Shown piece after piece: positions 1 through 7,629 of a DNA stretch of 18,997 nucleotides (within the stretch, counting starts at the first letter, position 1; every line of letters starts with the position of its first letter). The notes below the pieces were generated by a model. The model ran no database searches and was not told where the DNA came from. It worked only from the letters and a program-made list of their open reading frames with translations. The position numbers were made by a program, and so were the translations under genes. Origin of the DNA: Victivallales bacterium (GTDB taxonomy: Bacteria; Verrucomicrobiota; Lentisphaeria; Victivallales; SZUA-371); contig JAQUZV010000007.1 of assembly GCA_028691155.1 (NCBI GenBank), positions 1-18,997 on the forward strand, in the 5' to 3' direction.

Positions 1-1155
1 ATCAAAGGTAAGGACGGGCACGACAAAGCAATATTCTCCGCGCCGGATATTGAGCTTTCCCGCAAGGCGTTATCGTGGCCTTACAAGGACGACCCGAAGA
101 AACATGATGACAACGCCGAAACGATTATTCCGGCGACGCGGGCAACTGCGGCCATGAAGGAGAAGATCGTCAGTGCCATCAATGCCATCCGGACCGGCGG
201 CAGCACCGCGTTGTTTGCCGGGGTGGCGGTGGCGGCCAATGAAATCCGGAAAAATGCGGCGGAAAACTATGTCAATCGCATTATTCTGCTTTCTGACGGG
301 CTGGCCAATGTCGGTCCATCCACGCCGCAGGAACTCGGCCGCCTCGGCCGCTCGCTGATCAAAGAAAAGATTTCGGTCAGCACCATTGGCGTCGGCAGCG
401 ATTATAACGAGGATCTGATGACCGCACTGTCGCAAAACAGCGACGGAAACTTCTATTTTGTCGAAAACAGCCGTGATTTGCCGTTGATTTTCTCCCAGGA
501 GCTCGGTTCGGCATTGCGGGTGGCGGCCACCGCGATCCGGGTTCGGATTGTCTGTCCGGAGGGGGTCCGTCCCAAAGGTATTCTTGGTCACGAATGCCGG
601 ATCAACGGCAACACCGTGGAAATGGATTTCAATCAGGTCTATATCGGCCATGAGAAGTCATTGATCCTTCAGGTGGAAACTCCGCCCCGCCCTGCCGGCG
701 CCAGTGAACAACTGGCCACGGTTACGCTCGATTACGCCATGGTTGGCAGTAATCGCGAACAGCGCCTGCAGCAACCGATTATTGCTTCCTTCAGTACCGA
801 CCGAAAAGTGATTCAGACCAATCTGAACCGGGCCGTTCAGGCGGAGATCGCGGTACAGCAGAGTGCGGTAATGCGGGAAAACGCGGTTAAACTGGCCGAT
901 AAGGGCGATTTCGACGCCGCGCAAAAAACCCTGCAGCAGGCGGCGGTTCAGCTCGAAAAGACTGCGGCGGAAACCGGCAGTCCGGAATTACGGCAGAAGG
1001 CGGCAACGTTGCAGCAGCGGCGGCAGGAGCTGGTGGACAGCAAGCATGACGCCCGGCAGTACAATATCAGCCGTAAACGGATGAAGGGTGAAAGTTATCA
1101 GGTGAAAAATTCACAGGTATATCAACAAACGCAGGCGGAGGTCGGGGGAAAATGA
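1..1155 (+). CDS. VWA-domain protein, 5'-truncated by window edge
   Basis: The reading frame is open from base 1, so the N-terminus lies outside the window and 384 residues are visible. The ATG at 154 is internal. The visible part holds the second half of a von Willebrand factor A fold: the MIDAS threonine in GGSTAL (visible residue 69) and the MIDAS aspartate in LLSDG (residue 99), then the strand STIGVG. The first MIDAS motif, DxSxS, should lie upstream of base 1. A beta-rich region follows, then a helical, Gln/Ala-rich C-terminus (about 270-384) likely to form a coiled coil. VWA domains bind protein partners through a divalent metal. The stop overlaps the next start as ATGA (1152-1155), so the two VWA proteins are probably translationally coupled and may work together. 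The exact subfamily and partner are unknown; it resembles proteins often labelled 'Ca-activated chloride channel homologue', a name that should not be read as a function. Confidence 0.85.
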   Translation: MKGKDGHDKAIFSAPDIELSRKALSWPYKDDPKKHDDNAETIIPATRATAAMKEKIVSAINAIRTGGSTALFAGVAVAANEIRKNAAENYVNRIILLSDGLANVGPSTPQELGRLGRSLIKEKISVSTIGVGSDYNEDLMTALSQNSDGNFYFVENSRDLPLIFSQELGSALRVAATAIRVRIVCPEGVRPKGILGHECRINGNTVEMDFNQVYIGHEKSLILQVETPPRPAGASEQLATVTLDYAMVGSNREQRLQQPIIASFSTDRKVIQTNLNRAVQAEIAVQQSAVMRENAVKLADKGDFDAAQKTLQQAAVQLEKTAAETGSPELRQKAATLQQRRQELVDSKHDARQYNISRKRMKGESYQVKNSQVYQQTQAEVGGK

Positions 1156-2990
1156 TACCACATAAATGGTTGCGGCAACAGCCGATTTGGTGGTGCGGCG
1201 GAATAATGGTAATGATGGCGGTGCTGATTTACGGCTGTCGTCCCGGTACGGCAGGGCCGAAGGCGGGTGGCGTCGATAAAGGAAGCCCGGGGCGGCAGCC
1301 GATCGTGCGGTCCACGTCCAGCGCCGGTCCGGCGGTTCCGGTGGCTCCGGCGACTCCGAAAGCCAAAGCGGCTTCAGAGGTAAGTTGCTGTTGCTGTCTG
1401 GGGAAGGACGCGTCGCCGCCGACGGCTTTGAAGGGTAATGTTCCGATTCCGGAGGGAGCGCCGATATCATACCGGGAGGGGGCGTCGGAAGGCCGGGACT
1501 TCGAGAACGACGGTATTGACCGCCGTCAACCGGTATTCGGTTTCAACACTGAGGGATATAAATATTATGAAGAAAACGATTTTACCGCGGTGACCAGCCA
1601 TCCGCTGTCGACCTTTTCCATTGATGTCGATACCGCTTCTTATGCCAATGTGCGTCGGTTTCTGCTGCAGGAACGCCGGTTGCCGCCAGTGGATGCGGTG
1701 CGTATCGAGGAATGCCTCAATTACTTTCATTACGACTATCCGGCCCCGGCCGAGGCGTTGCCTTTGCTGCCGACGATGGAGCTGGCCTCCTGTCCCTGGA
1801 ATCCCGGACACGATCTGCTCCTGATCGGACTGCAGGCCAAGCCGGTGGCGACCGATCAATTACCCCCCGGCAATTTTGTCTTTCTGATCGATTCCTCGGG
1901 ATCGATGGCCGATGACCTGCCGCTGGTCAAACAGGCGCTGGGTCTGTTGGTCGATCAGTTGCGTTCCTGCGACCGGGTGGCGGTGGTCACCTATGCCGGA
2001 TCGGCCGGGCTGGTGCTGTCGTCGACCCCCGGAGATTGCCATAAGATTATCAAAGACAAAATCGATGCGTTGCAATCCGGTGGTGCCACCGCCGGCGCGC
2101 AGGGAATCGAACTGGCATATCAGATCGCCGCCAAATATTTCATCCCGGGTGGCAACAACCGGGTGATTCTGATTACCGACGGCGACTTCAATGTCGGAGT
2201 CGGCAGCGAAGGGGAGCTGGTTCGGATGATCGAGGCCAAGCGGGCGCAGAACATCTTTCTGACCGTACTCGGGACCGGCCGCGGCAATTATCAGGATGGC
2301 AAAATGCAGATGCTGGCCGACAAAGGCAACGGCAATTATGCCTATCTCGATTCGATTCGCGAAGCGCAGAAAGTTCTGGTCGGCGAAATGGCCGGGAATC
2401 TGTTTACCGTGGCTAAGGACGTGAAAATACAGCTCGAATTCAATCCGCGCTTTGTCAAAGGTTACCGCCTGATCGGCTATGAAAAACGAAAACTGGCCGA
2501 TCGCGATTTTGCCGATGACGCCAAGGATGCCGGCGAAGTCGGTGCCGGACATCAGGTAACCGTGTTGTACGAGTTGATTCCGGCTTCGTCCGAGGAAGAA
2601 GTTCCCGCCGCCGCCCCGCTGGAATTCCAGAAAACCACGGTCGTCAGCGATAAGCTGATCAATTTCAAGTTGCGCTGGAAAACGCCGGAAGACCGGAACA
2701 GCACGGAATGGATCGGTTATTGTACGGCGGAAAAGGCGTCGCCGCCGTCGGCAAATTTCCGTTTCGCCGCCGCGGTGGCGGAATTCGGACTGCTGCTGCG
2801 CAATTCCCCGTTAAAAGGACGCGCCGACTGGAACCAGGTAATTCAATTGGCGCAAGACGCCCGTGGCACCGACCGCAACGGCTATCGCGCCGAGTTCATC
2901 AAACTGGCGGAAACGGCCCGACTGCTTGACCCGCGCCATTCCGGAGATAAGTTAATTACGGAATCCAGAGGCAATATCGTCGGAAAATAA
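1152..2990 (+). CDS. YfbK-like VWA-domain probable lipoprotein
   Basis: This is a 612-residue protein with a hydrophobic N-terminal segment (about 11-28) ending in I-Y-G-Cys29, a plausible though imperfect lipobox. It is therefore probably a lipoprotein facing the periplasm. A Pro/Ala/Gly-rich linker (30-90) includes four consecutive cysteines (79-82). A conserved pre-VWA region (about 140-230; FSIDVDTASYANVRRFL is typical of YfbK relatives) comes next. The VWA domain has a complete MIDAS: DSSGS at 247-251, Thr313 and Asp343. The C-terminal region (about 390-605) matches the YfbK-type C-terminal domain in character. The molecular role of this family is not established; a metal-dependent protein-binding role is inferred from the intact MIDAS. 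The gene starts in an ATGA overlap with the upstream VWA gene and ends 12 bases before the kinase gene, so all four genes are probably co-transcribed. Confidence 0.88.
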   Translation: MIPHKWLRQQPIWWCGGIMVMMAVLIYGCRPGTAGPKAGGVDKGSPGRQPIVRSTSSAGPAVPVAPATPKAKAASEVSCCCCLGKDASPPTALKGNVPIPEGAPISYREGASEGRDFENDGIDRRQPVFGFNTEGYKYYEENDFTAVTSHPLSTFSIDVDTASYANVRRFLLQERRLPPVDAVRIEECLNYFHYDYPAPAEALPLLPTMELASCPWNPGHDLLLIGLQAKPVATDQLPPGNFVFLIDSSGSMADDLPLVKQALGLLVDQLRSCDRVAVVTYAGSAGLVLSSTPGDCHKIIKDKIDALQSGGATAGAQGIELAYQIAAKYFIPGGNNRVILITDGDFNVGVGSEGELVRMIEAKRAQNIFLTVLGTGRGNYQDGKMQMLADKGNGNYAYLDSIREAQKVLVGEMAGNLFTVAKDVKIQLEFNPRFVKGYRLIGYEKRKLADRDFADDAKDAGEVGAGHQVTVLYELIPASSEEEVPAAAPLEFQKTTVVSDKLINFKLRWKTPEDRNSTEWIGYCTAEKASPPSANFRFAAAVAEFGLLLRNSPLKGRADWNQVIQLAQDARGTDRNGYRAEFIKLAETARLLDPRHSGDKLITESRGNIVGK

Positions 2991-3002
2991 TGGAATAAAA
3001 GA

Positions 3003-4751
3003 ATGAAAAGCAGCCGGATCATTGTGGCGATGAGTCTGATCGCCGTAGCCGCCGCCGTCGCGCTCGGGTTGACCGCGTTTCGGCTGGCGCGCCATGAGCA
3101 GAACTTCCGTCGCAACGAGACCCGCAGTATTCTGGCCTCGGAATGCAATCTGTTGGCGGTTCGGACCGCAACTGCGGTTGCCGCCATTCGGGATCTGCTT
3201 ACCGTTGCCGCGGCCGGAACCGCCCCGAATAAAACCGGCGTTTTGGCGCTGGAACGACGGGAGCCGCTGTTGCGCGGCGTCTTTCTGGCCGGGGCGGACG
3301 GCAAGCTGCTCTATCCGGCGGCGGAGAGCGGTTTTGCCCGGCGCTATGCCACGTTGTTCAGTGAATTGGTCAGCGCGACCCGGCACGAAGCGGAACTGTT
3401 TGCCCGCGCGGTTCCCGAAACCGGGCAAGCAGTGGCCATGGGCGGCAATCTTCCGGCGCCGGATTTACCACGGGTCGGCAAAGCAACGTATAATGCGCCG
3501 ATGGCAAAGGCGAAAGTCTCGGACGCGGTGTCGGCCTCGACGGTTGCAGTGGCGGCGGCGGACCGGGCCGGAAAAATCCGGATGAGTTCCCGGTTCGGCG
3601 TGGTGGTCGGGACGGCGGACTGGGGGTGGCTGCCGTGGTTTGCCGGCAATGAGTTTTGTCCGTTAATTTGGGCGAAATGTCGGAATGATGCGACGAAAAT
3701 TGTCGGTGGCGAGGTGGAAATGGTGGCCGTCCAAAGTCGTATCGTGCCCTTGTTCCCGCAGAAAATGCCCCGTTATTTTCGTTTTGAAATGACGGATTCG
3801 CAGGGGCGGGTGATCTTCGCCTCCGGCTATCATCCGGCCAACGCGGCGGAAAAAGCGGCGCTGACGCCGACGGTTATCGTGCCGGTTTCCGACCGGCTGA
3901 TTCCGGGCTGGCAGGTGCGCGGGTACCTGATTCCGGCGCTGCTTCCGACGGGAAATTATCTTTTTTCCCTGATGCTCCAGATCGCAGCCCTGCTGCTGCT
4001 TTTCGCTACTTGCGGCGGGGTGGCACTGTGGCTGGCCAGGAGGGAAATTGTGGTTGCCGGACAAAAGACCAGTTTTGTGGCCTATGTGTCCCACGAACTT
4101 AAAACGCCGCTGACCAGTATCCGGATGTACGCGGAAATGCTGCACGATCATCCGGACCGTCTGCCGCCGGAAAAGCAACGCCGCTATCTCGAGGTGATTT
4201 TATCGGAAAGCGAGCGGCTGTCGCGGCTGATTGCCAACATCCTCGATTTCAGTCGCATTGAAGCCGGGAAGAAACAGTATCATCCGGTCGCGCTGGACGT
4301 GAGGGATTTATTGCGTGACGTCGCCGGAACATGGCATGACCGGTTGCTTGGCGCCGGGATCGATTTGGAATTGCAATTGCCGGAGGTTGCCGTCCTGACG
4401 CGCATGGATCGGGATTCTCTGGTGCAGGTTTTGCATAATCTCCTTTCCAATGCCGTTAAATATGCGGCTTCGGGGCGGTGGGTCGGGATGGTGCCGGCGC
4501 ATAACGGGACGGTTTGGCAGGTGTCGGTTATCGATCACGGCCCCGGCATTCCGCCGGGCTGTCGGCGGCGACTGTTCCGCAAATTTTACCGTGGCGATGA
4601 CCGGTTGACGGCGGAGCAGTCGGGCAGCGGCCTGGGACTGGCAATCGCCCGTAAATTGCTGCGCGACCAGGGGGGCGACCTGAGCTGCCGTCCGGCGTCC
4701 GCCGGGACTGGGACGGAATTCATCATTACTTTACCGGGAGAATCATCATGA
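3003..4751 (+). CDS. membrane sensor histidine kinase
   Basis: A 582-residue kinase. One membrane segment lies near residues 6-27. A roughly 290-residue extracytoplasmic region with no recognised sensor motif follows, then a second membrane segment near 319-343. The HisKA domain has the H-box SHELKTPL with the phospho-acceptor His364. The HATPase_c domain has the N-box (LLSNAVKYA, Asn483), the G1 box DHGPGIP (Asp511, Gly513, Gly515), an F-box (LFRKFYRGDD) and the G2 box GSGLGLAIA (from Gly541). All catalytic motifs are intact, so it should autophosphorylate and pass phosphate to the regulator encoded next; the two genes overlap as ATGA (4748-4751). The ATG at 3003 has a GGA about 8 bases upstream. 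The signal is unknown. The adjacent VWA proteins could act with the extracytoplasmic region, which is inference from gene order only. Confidence 0.95.
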   Translation: MKSSRIIVAMSLIAVAAAVALGLTAFRLARHEQNFRRNETRSILASECNLLAVRTATAVAAIRDLLTVAAAGTAPNKTGVLALERREPLLRGVFLAGADGKLLYPAAESGFARRYATLFSELVSATRHEAELFARAVPETGQAVAMGGNLPAPDLPRVGKATYNAPMAKAKVSDAVSASTVAVAAADRAGKIRMSSRFGVVVGTADWGWLPWFAGNEFCPLIWAKCRNDATKIVGGEVEMVAVQSRIVPLFPQKMPRYFRFEMTDSQGRVIFASGYHPANAAEKAALTPTVIVPVSDRLIPGWQVRGYLIPALLPTGNYLFSLMLQIAALLLLFATCGGVALWLARREIVVAGQKTSFVAYVSHELKTPLTSIRMYAEMLHDHPDRLPPEKQRRYLEVILSESERLSRLIANILDFSRIEAGKKQYHPVALDVRDLLRDVAGTWHDRLLGAGIDLELQLPEVAVLTRMDRDSLVQVLHNLLSNAVKYAASGRWVGMVPAHNGTVWQVSVIDHGPGIPPGCRRRLFRKFYRGDDRLTAEQSGSGLGLAIARKLLRDQGGDLSCRPASAGTGTEFIITLPGESS

Positions 4752-5473
4752 GTAAAACTCGTATTCTGGTGGCGGAGGACGACGTCAATATCCGCCTGGG
4801 GCTGGTCGATGCGCTGTCCATGGATGGTTATGAGGTTCGCGAGGCCGCCGATGGCAGTGAAACCCTGCGGCTTTATACGCAATGGCAGCCCGAGCTGCTG
4901 TTGCTGGACCTGATGATGCCGAAAGTCAGCGGTTTCGATGTCTGCCGCCGTATTCGCAACGGGAACAAGGATATTCCCATCATCATGCTGACCGCCAAGG
5001 GCGAGGAGATCGACAAAGTATTGGGCCTGGAATTGGGCGCCGACGATTATGTGACCAAACCCTTCAGTGTCCGGGAACTGGTGGCGCGGATCGCCGCGGT
5101 GCTGCGCCGGTCGCAACGCGGTCACGACGACGCATTGCCGTCGTCCGGCGACCGTTTTCAATTTGCCCATATCACCGTTGACGCCGCTTGCATGACCGCG
5201 ACAATCGGGACGACGGCGGTGCCCTTGACCGCCCGGGAAATTGAACTGTTGCGTTTTTTTGCCGCCCATCCGGGCGAGGTGTTGGAGCGTGACCGCATCC
5301 TGGGGGCGGTTTGGGGCAATCACTACGGCGGCTTTTCCCGGACCCTCGACCAGCACATTGCCCAACTGCGGAAAAAAATCGAACCCGATCCCAAAGCTCC
5401 GGCCCTGATTGAAACGGTTTACGGCATCGGTTATCGTTTTCGCGCCCCGGCACATTCCCGTCCCCGGCAGTGA
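4748..5473 (+). CDS. OmpR/PhoB-family response regulator
   Basis: This 241-residue regulator has an N-terminal receiver domain (about 4-118). The acidic pocket is Asp11/Asp12, the phospho-acceptor is Asp54 in LLLDLMMP, and the switch residues are Thr82 and Lys104 (YVTKPF). The C-terminal winged-helix DNA-binding domain (about 150-236) has the usual LTAREIELLRFF start, the recognition-helix stretch TLDQHIAQLRKK and the closing ETVYGIGYRF hairpin. Length and domain order are standard for the OmpR/PhoB class. It is the last gene of the four-gene run and overlaps the kinase stop by ATGA, so it is almost certainly the cognate partner. Target promoters are not evident; I did not find a convincing direct repeat upstream of genes in the window. 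A hairpin at 5495-5518 follows the stop. Confidence 0.95.
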   Translation: MSKTRILVAEDDVNIRLGLVDALSMDGYEVREAADGSETLRLYTQWQPELLLLDLMMPKVSGFDVCRRIRNGNKDIPIIMLTAKGEEIDKVLGLELGADDYVTKPFSVRELVARIAAVLRRSQRGHDDALPSSGDRFQFAHITVDAACMTATIGTTAVPLTAREIELLRFFAAHPGEVLERDRILGAVWGNHYGGFSRTLDQHIAQLRKKIEPDPKAPALIETVYGIGYRFRAPAHSRPRQ

Positions 5474-5494
5474 CGCCTGAAGCGGAAACCCGGT

Positions 5495-5518
5495 AAATGA
5501 CGGAATCTGCCGTTATTT
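5495..5518. terminator. hairpin between convergent genes
   Basis: AAATGACGG (5495-5503) and CCGTTATTT (5510-5518) form a 9-bp stem with one G-U pair and a 6-base loop. It sits between the stop of the response regulator and the stop of the convergent membrane-protein gene, whose TAA lies inside the right arm. The A and T flanks are short, so it could serve weakly in either direction. No long U tract is present, so termination is inferred. Confidence 0.4.
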
Positions 5519-6184
5519 GGCCCGATACGGGTGATTTTTCGCTCGGATTATGTCGGATAGTTGTCCGGCTGACGGCGCGGCGCCGGAGTCGGCGGACAGT
5601 GCTTGGCGGCGAACCTGCATGGCCTTGCGCTCTCCGGTCGGATAACCGGGGCGCGGTATTTCGCGTTCCAGAACCGCCAGTGCTTCCACCCGTTGTTTCT
5701 GATCCAACCGGGCGTCAACATGGATATTGACGATTTCCGCATCTCCCGGTTGCGCCCGGTGACGCCCGGCCGCGAACAGATAATTCCCGGTAACCGTCGC
5801 GGCGGTATTGCTGTCATGACAATGATCGAGGCAGAGCCGCCCCATCATGATGACGGCGACGGAGAGGTGCGGCTTCTTTTTCAGAATTTCCCGCAGGCGC
5901 TGTTCCGCCTCCTGCCAGCGGTGCCGGGCCATCAATCCTTCAATCGGGGTCAGCAACTCCGCCTTTTCCCGGCGGTAAATTTTGGGGGCGATAAACATGT
6001 TGTTGATTTTGCCGGCGAGATACCCGCCGGAGTATTGGGACAGTTTGAACCCAAAGAAAATGGCCATGTATAATACCAGCAGCGCTCCGATCAACAATTT
6101 TCCCGTGATGCCAACGCAGAGGAAACAGCATAACAGCAGGAGCAGTGCCCCGGCCGCGAGGAACATGAAATGCGTCCTATTCAT
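5513..6184 (-). CDS. small membrane protein with TPR-like helical region
   Basis: I do not recognise a named family. The 223-residue product has two closely spaced hydrophobic segments (about 7-28 and 30-47) that would form a membrane hairpin. An amphipathic helical region (about 70-150) follows, with a tetratricopeptide-like pattern: EGLMARHRWQEAEQRLREIL, then alternating helices and LAVLEREIP. The C-terminal tail is basic and polar. The protein may be a membrane-anchored scaffold for protein contacts, by analogy with other TPR proteins; this is inference. It faces the response regulator tail to tail and hisB head to head, so it is probably its own transcription unit. The ATG at 6184 has only a weak purine-rich stretch upstream (AAAGA). 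The coding function is supported by a plausible protein composition and the lack of a competing frame. Confidence 0.72.
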   Translation of the reverse strand: MNRTHFMFLAAGALLLLLCCFLCVGITGKLLIGALLVLYMAIFFGFKLSQYSGGYLAGKINNMFIAPKIYRREKAELLTPIEGLMARHRWQEAEQRLREILKKKPHLSVAVIMMGRLCLDHCHDSNTAATVTGNYLFAAGRHRAQPGDAEIVNIHVDARLDQKQRVEALAVLEREIPRPGYPTGERKAMQVRRQALSADSGAAPSAGQLSDIIRAKNHPYRAK

Positions 6185-6206
6185 AGTTTTTTTCTTTCGA
6201 GATCAT

Positions 6207-6259
6207 TTGTTATTTTCCCGAGTCGCATATACTTTAAATATAGACATAAATCCGGGAAA
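6207..6259 (+). promoter_or_regulatory. divergent promoter region with inverted repeat (tentative hisB promoter)
   Basis: This AT-rich gap separates the minus-strand membrane protein from hisB. TTGTTA (6207-6212) and TATACT (6228-6233) could be -35 and -10 elements for hisB, but the 15-base spacer is short. A perfect 7-bp inverted repeat, TTTCCCG (6214-6220) and CGGGAAA (6253-6259), brackets the -10 region and could be an operator. No experimental or family support is visible. Confidence 0.3.
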
Positions 6260-6282
6260 TGAAATAGCTGTTCCCCACAAGT

Positions 6283-6286
6283 GGAG
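6283..6286 (+). promoter_or_regulatory. hisB ribosome binding site
   Basis: GGAG lies 6 bases before the ATG at 6293. It overlaps the alternative in-frame GTG at 6281, which has no comparable site, and so favours the ATG as the hisB start. Confidence 0.7.
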
Positions 6287-6292
6287 AAAAAG

Positions 6293-6886
6293 ATGAGCGA
6301 AATGCGTAATGCCGCGGTGGTGCGCCGGACGAAAGAAACCGATATTGCCGTGGAGTTGTCGCTGGATGGAACGGGGCTTTATCAGGTGGACACCGGAATC
6401 CCGTTCCTCGATCATATGTTGGAACTCTTGGCTCGTCACGGTTTTTTCGATCTCAAAATCATCGCCAAAGGCGATCTGGAAATTGATTGCCATCATACCA
6501 TGGAAGACCTGGGACTGGTTTTGGGTCAGGCCTTGGCGGAGGCCCTGGGTGATAAGGCCGGAATCCGTCGTTACGGTTCCTGCATTCTGCCGATGGATGA
6601 AACGTTGGCTCTGGTTGCGCTCGACCTCTCGGGACGTCCTTATCTGGTCTACGACCTGATTCCTCCCGCGGCCAGAATCAAGGATATCGATACGGCATTG
6701 TTCCGGGAATTTTTCCAGGCGTTGGCGGTGAAGGCCGGCATGAATCTTCATATCAGACTGTTGGCCGGCGGCGAAACGCATCATGTTTTCGAGGCTGTAT
6801 TCAAGGCGCTGGCCAAAGCGCTGGATCAGGCGGTGAGTCTTGATCCGCGTGTGAAAGGGGTCCTCTCCACCAAGGGCGTGCTTTGA
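6293..6886 (+). CDS. hisB: imidazoleglycerol-phosphate dehydratase
   Basis: HisB catalyses dehydration of imidazole glycerol phosphate to imidazole acetol phosphate in cytoplasmic histidine biosynthesis. The 197-residue protein is the usual length for the monofunctional enzyme, with no fused phosphatase domain. The Mn-binding and catalytic motifs are present: PFLDHML with His41, CHHTMED with His67, His68 and Glu71, and ETHHVFE with His163, His164 and Glu167. The SGRPYLVYDL strand and the C-terminal STKGVL are also typical. In the second motif the residue before HH is Cys66, where Asp is common. I chose ATG 6293 because GGAG is correctly placed before it; GTG 6281 would add four residues. The gene stands apart from other his genes, with unrelated neighbours, so it is probably expressed alone. 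Confidence 0.95.
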   Translation: MSEMRNAAVVRRTKETDIAVELSLDGTGLYQVDTGIPFLDHMLELLARHGFFDLKIIAKGDLEIDCHHTMEDLGLVLGQALAEALGDKAGIRRYGSCILPMDETLALVALDLSGRPYLVYDLIPPAARIKDIDTALFREFFQALAVKAGMNLHIRLLAGGETHHVFEAVFKALAKALDQAVSLDPRVKGVLSTKGVL

Positions 6887-6914
6887 TAATACCTTGAAGT
6901 AGAGATGATTGAAA

Positions 6915-6950
6915 AAATGACGGATAAATAACGGGACCTGGGCGTCATTT
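6915..6950 (+). other. inverted repeat downstream of hisB
   Basis: AAATGACG (6915-6922) and CGTCATTT (6943-6950) are perfect 8-base inverted repeats around a 20-base loop, in the 99-base gap between hisB and the lipoprotein gene. It could be a weak hisB terminator or an operator for the following gene. No U tract follows, so the role is open. Confidence 0.35.
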
Positions 6951-6985
6951 ATGGCGGGGCAATGACTTACTATTAACATAAACGG

Positions 6986-7507
6986 ATGAAAACAGTAATG
7001 GAATGGAAATGGATTGGTGTGATTGCTGTTAGTGGAATGCTGCTTTTGCCGGGCTGCATGCAGGTGGACTATATCGGACAGCATTATGCTCCGACCGAAA
7101 AGGTCGTCTATCTGGGTCAGGAAGACATTCCCGCCGGGTACGAAATCATTGGTCGGGCCGCTTTGAACGCTCCGGACAACTATACCGGAGAAGAAATCCG
7201 GGATAAGCTGTTGGATAAGGCAAAAGCGGTCGGGGCCGAGGCCGTGGTTATCGAAAGCGCCCGTCGGGTGGAGAGCGGCGATTACAATATCTCCGAAAGC
7301 AATTCCGGATCCCTGGCTCCCACCGGAAGCTGGACCCGTAATTCCTATAATATGAATGGTTCCCGCAATGCCACCAACTCCTGGGGGCAGACCGGACCGG
7401 TTTCAAACACCAATATTAAGCAATATGACATGGTGGTGAAAGCCTATTTCCTGCGGCGGGAGAATGGAAAGAAAGACCGCAAGACCGAATTGGGTCCGAA
7501 GCCTTAA
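6986..7507 (+). CDS. small putative lipoprotein of unknown function
   Basis: The 173-residue product has a lipoprotein-type N-terminus: a hydrophobic stretch (10-22) and L-P-G-Cys24, a good lipobox, so it is probably lipid-anchored in the cell envelope. The folded part (about 35-95) contains the pattern EDIPAGYEIIGRA, then EEIRDKLLDKAKAVGAEAVVIES. This resembles small alpha/beta lipoproteins and YbjQ/DUF4156-like proteins in which an 'AxxxGAxAVV' helix-strand recurs; the match is by eye only. A Ser/Asn/Gly-rich, probably disordered stretch follows (about 105-145), then a strand KQYDMVVKAYFLRR and a basic tail. The ATG at 6986 has only a weak Shine-Dalgarno, and a second ATG lies 12 bases on. 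Its function is not known to me. Confidence 0.8.
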   Translation: MKTVMEWKWIGVIAVSGMLLLPGCMQVDYIGQHYAPTEKVVYLGQEDIPAGYEIIGRAALNAPDNYTGEEIRDKLLDKAKAVGAEAVVIESARRVESGDYNISESNSGSLAPTGSWTRNSYNMNGSRNATNSWGQTGPVSNTNIKQYDMVVKAYFLRRENGKKDRKTELGPKP

Positions 7508-7629
7508 AAATCGGGTCGGGAAACTACCGTCATTTGATTGGCTTCTGGGAATAATGCTTATTCACCGCAAAATCATCCAGGGTGAAATCCCTTCCGGCAT
7601 TGTGATGTAAACGTGAAGTGGCGGTTCCC

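Noticed and set aside
4586..5455. 289-codon open frame on the minus strand
   Set aside because: It is antisense to the kinase end and the response regulator, both of which have complete motifs.
6281..6292. GTG start for hisB at 6281
   Set aside because: The GGAG needed for initiation overlaps this codon and is correctly spaced for the ATG at 6293.
7561..7586. TTCACC/GGTGAA inverted repeat in the gap after the small lipoprotein gene
   Set aside because: Six base pairs with a 14-base loop and no U tract; too weak to call a terminator. Otherwise nothing is seen in 7508-7629.
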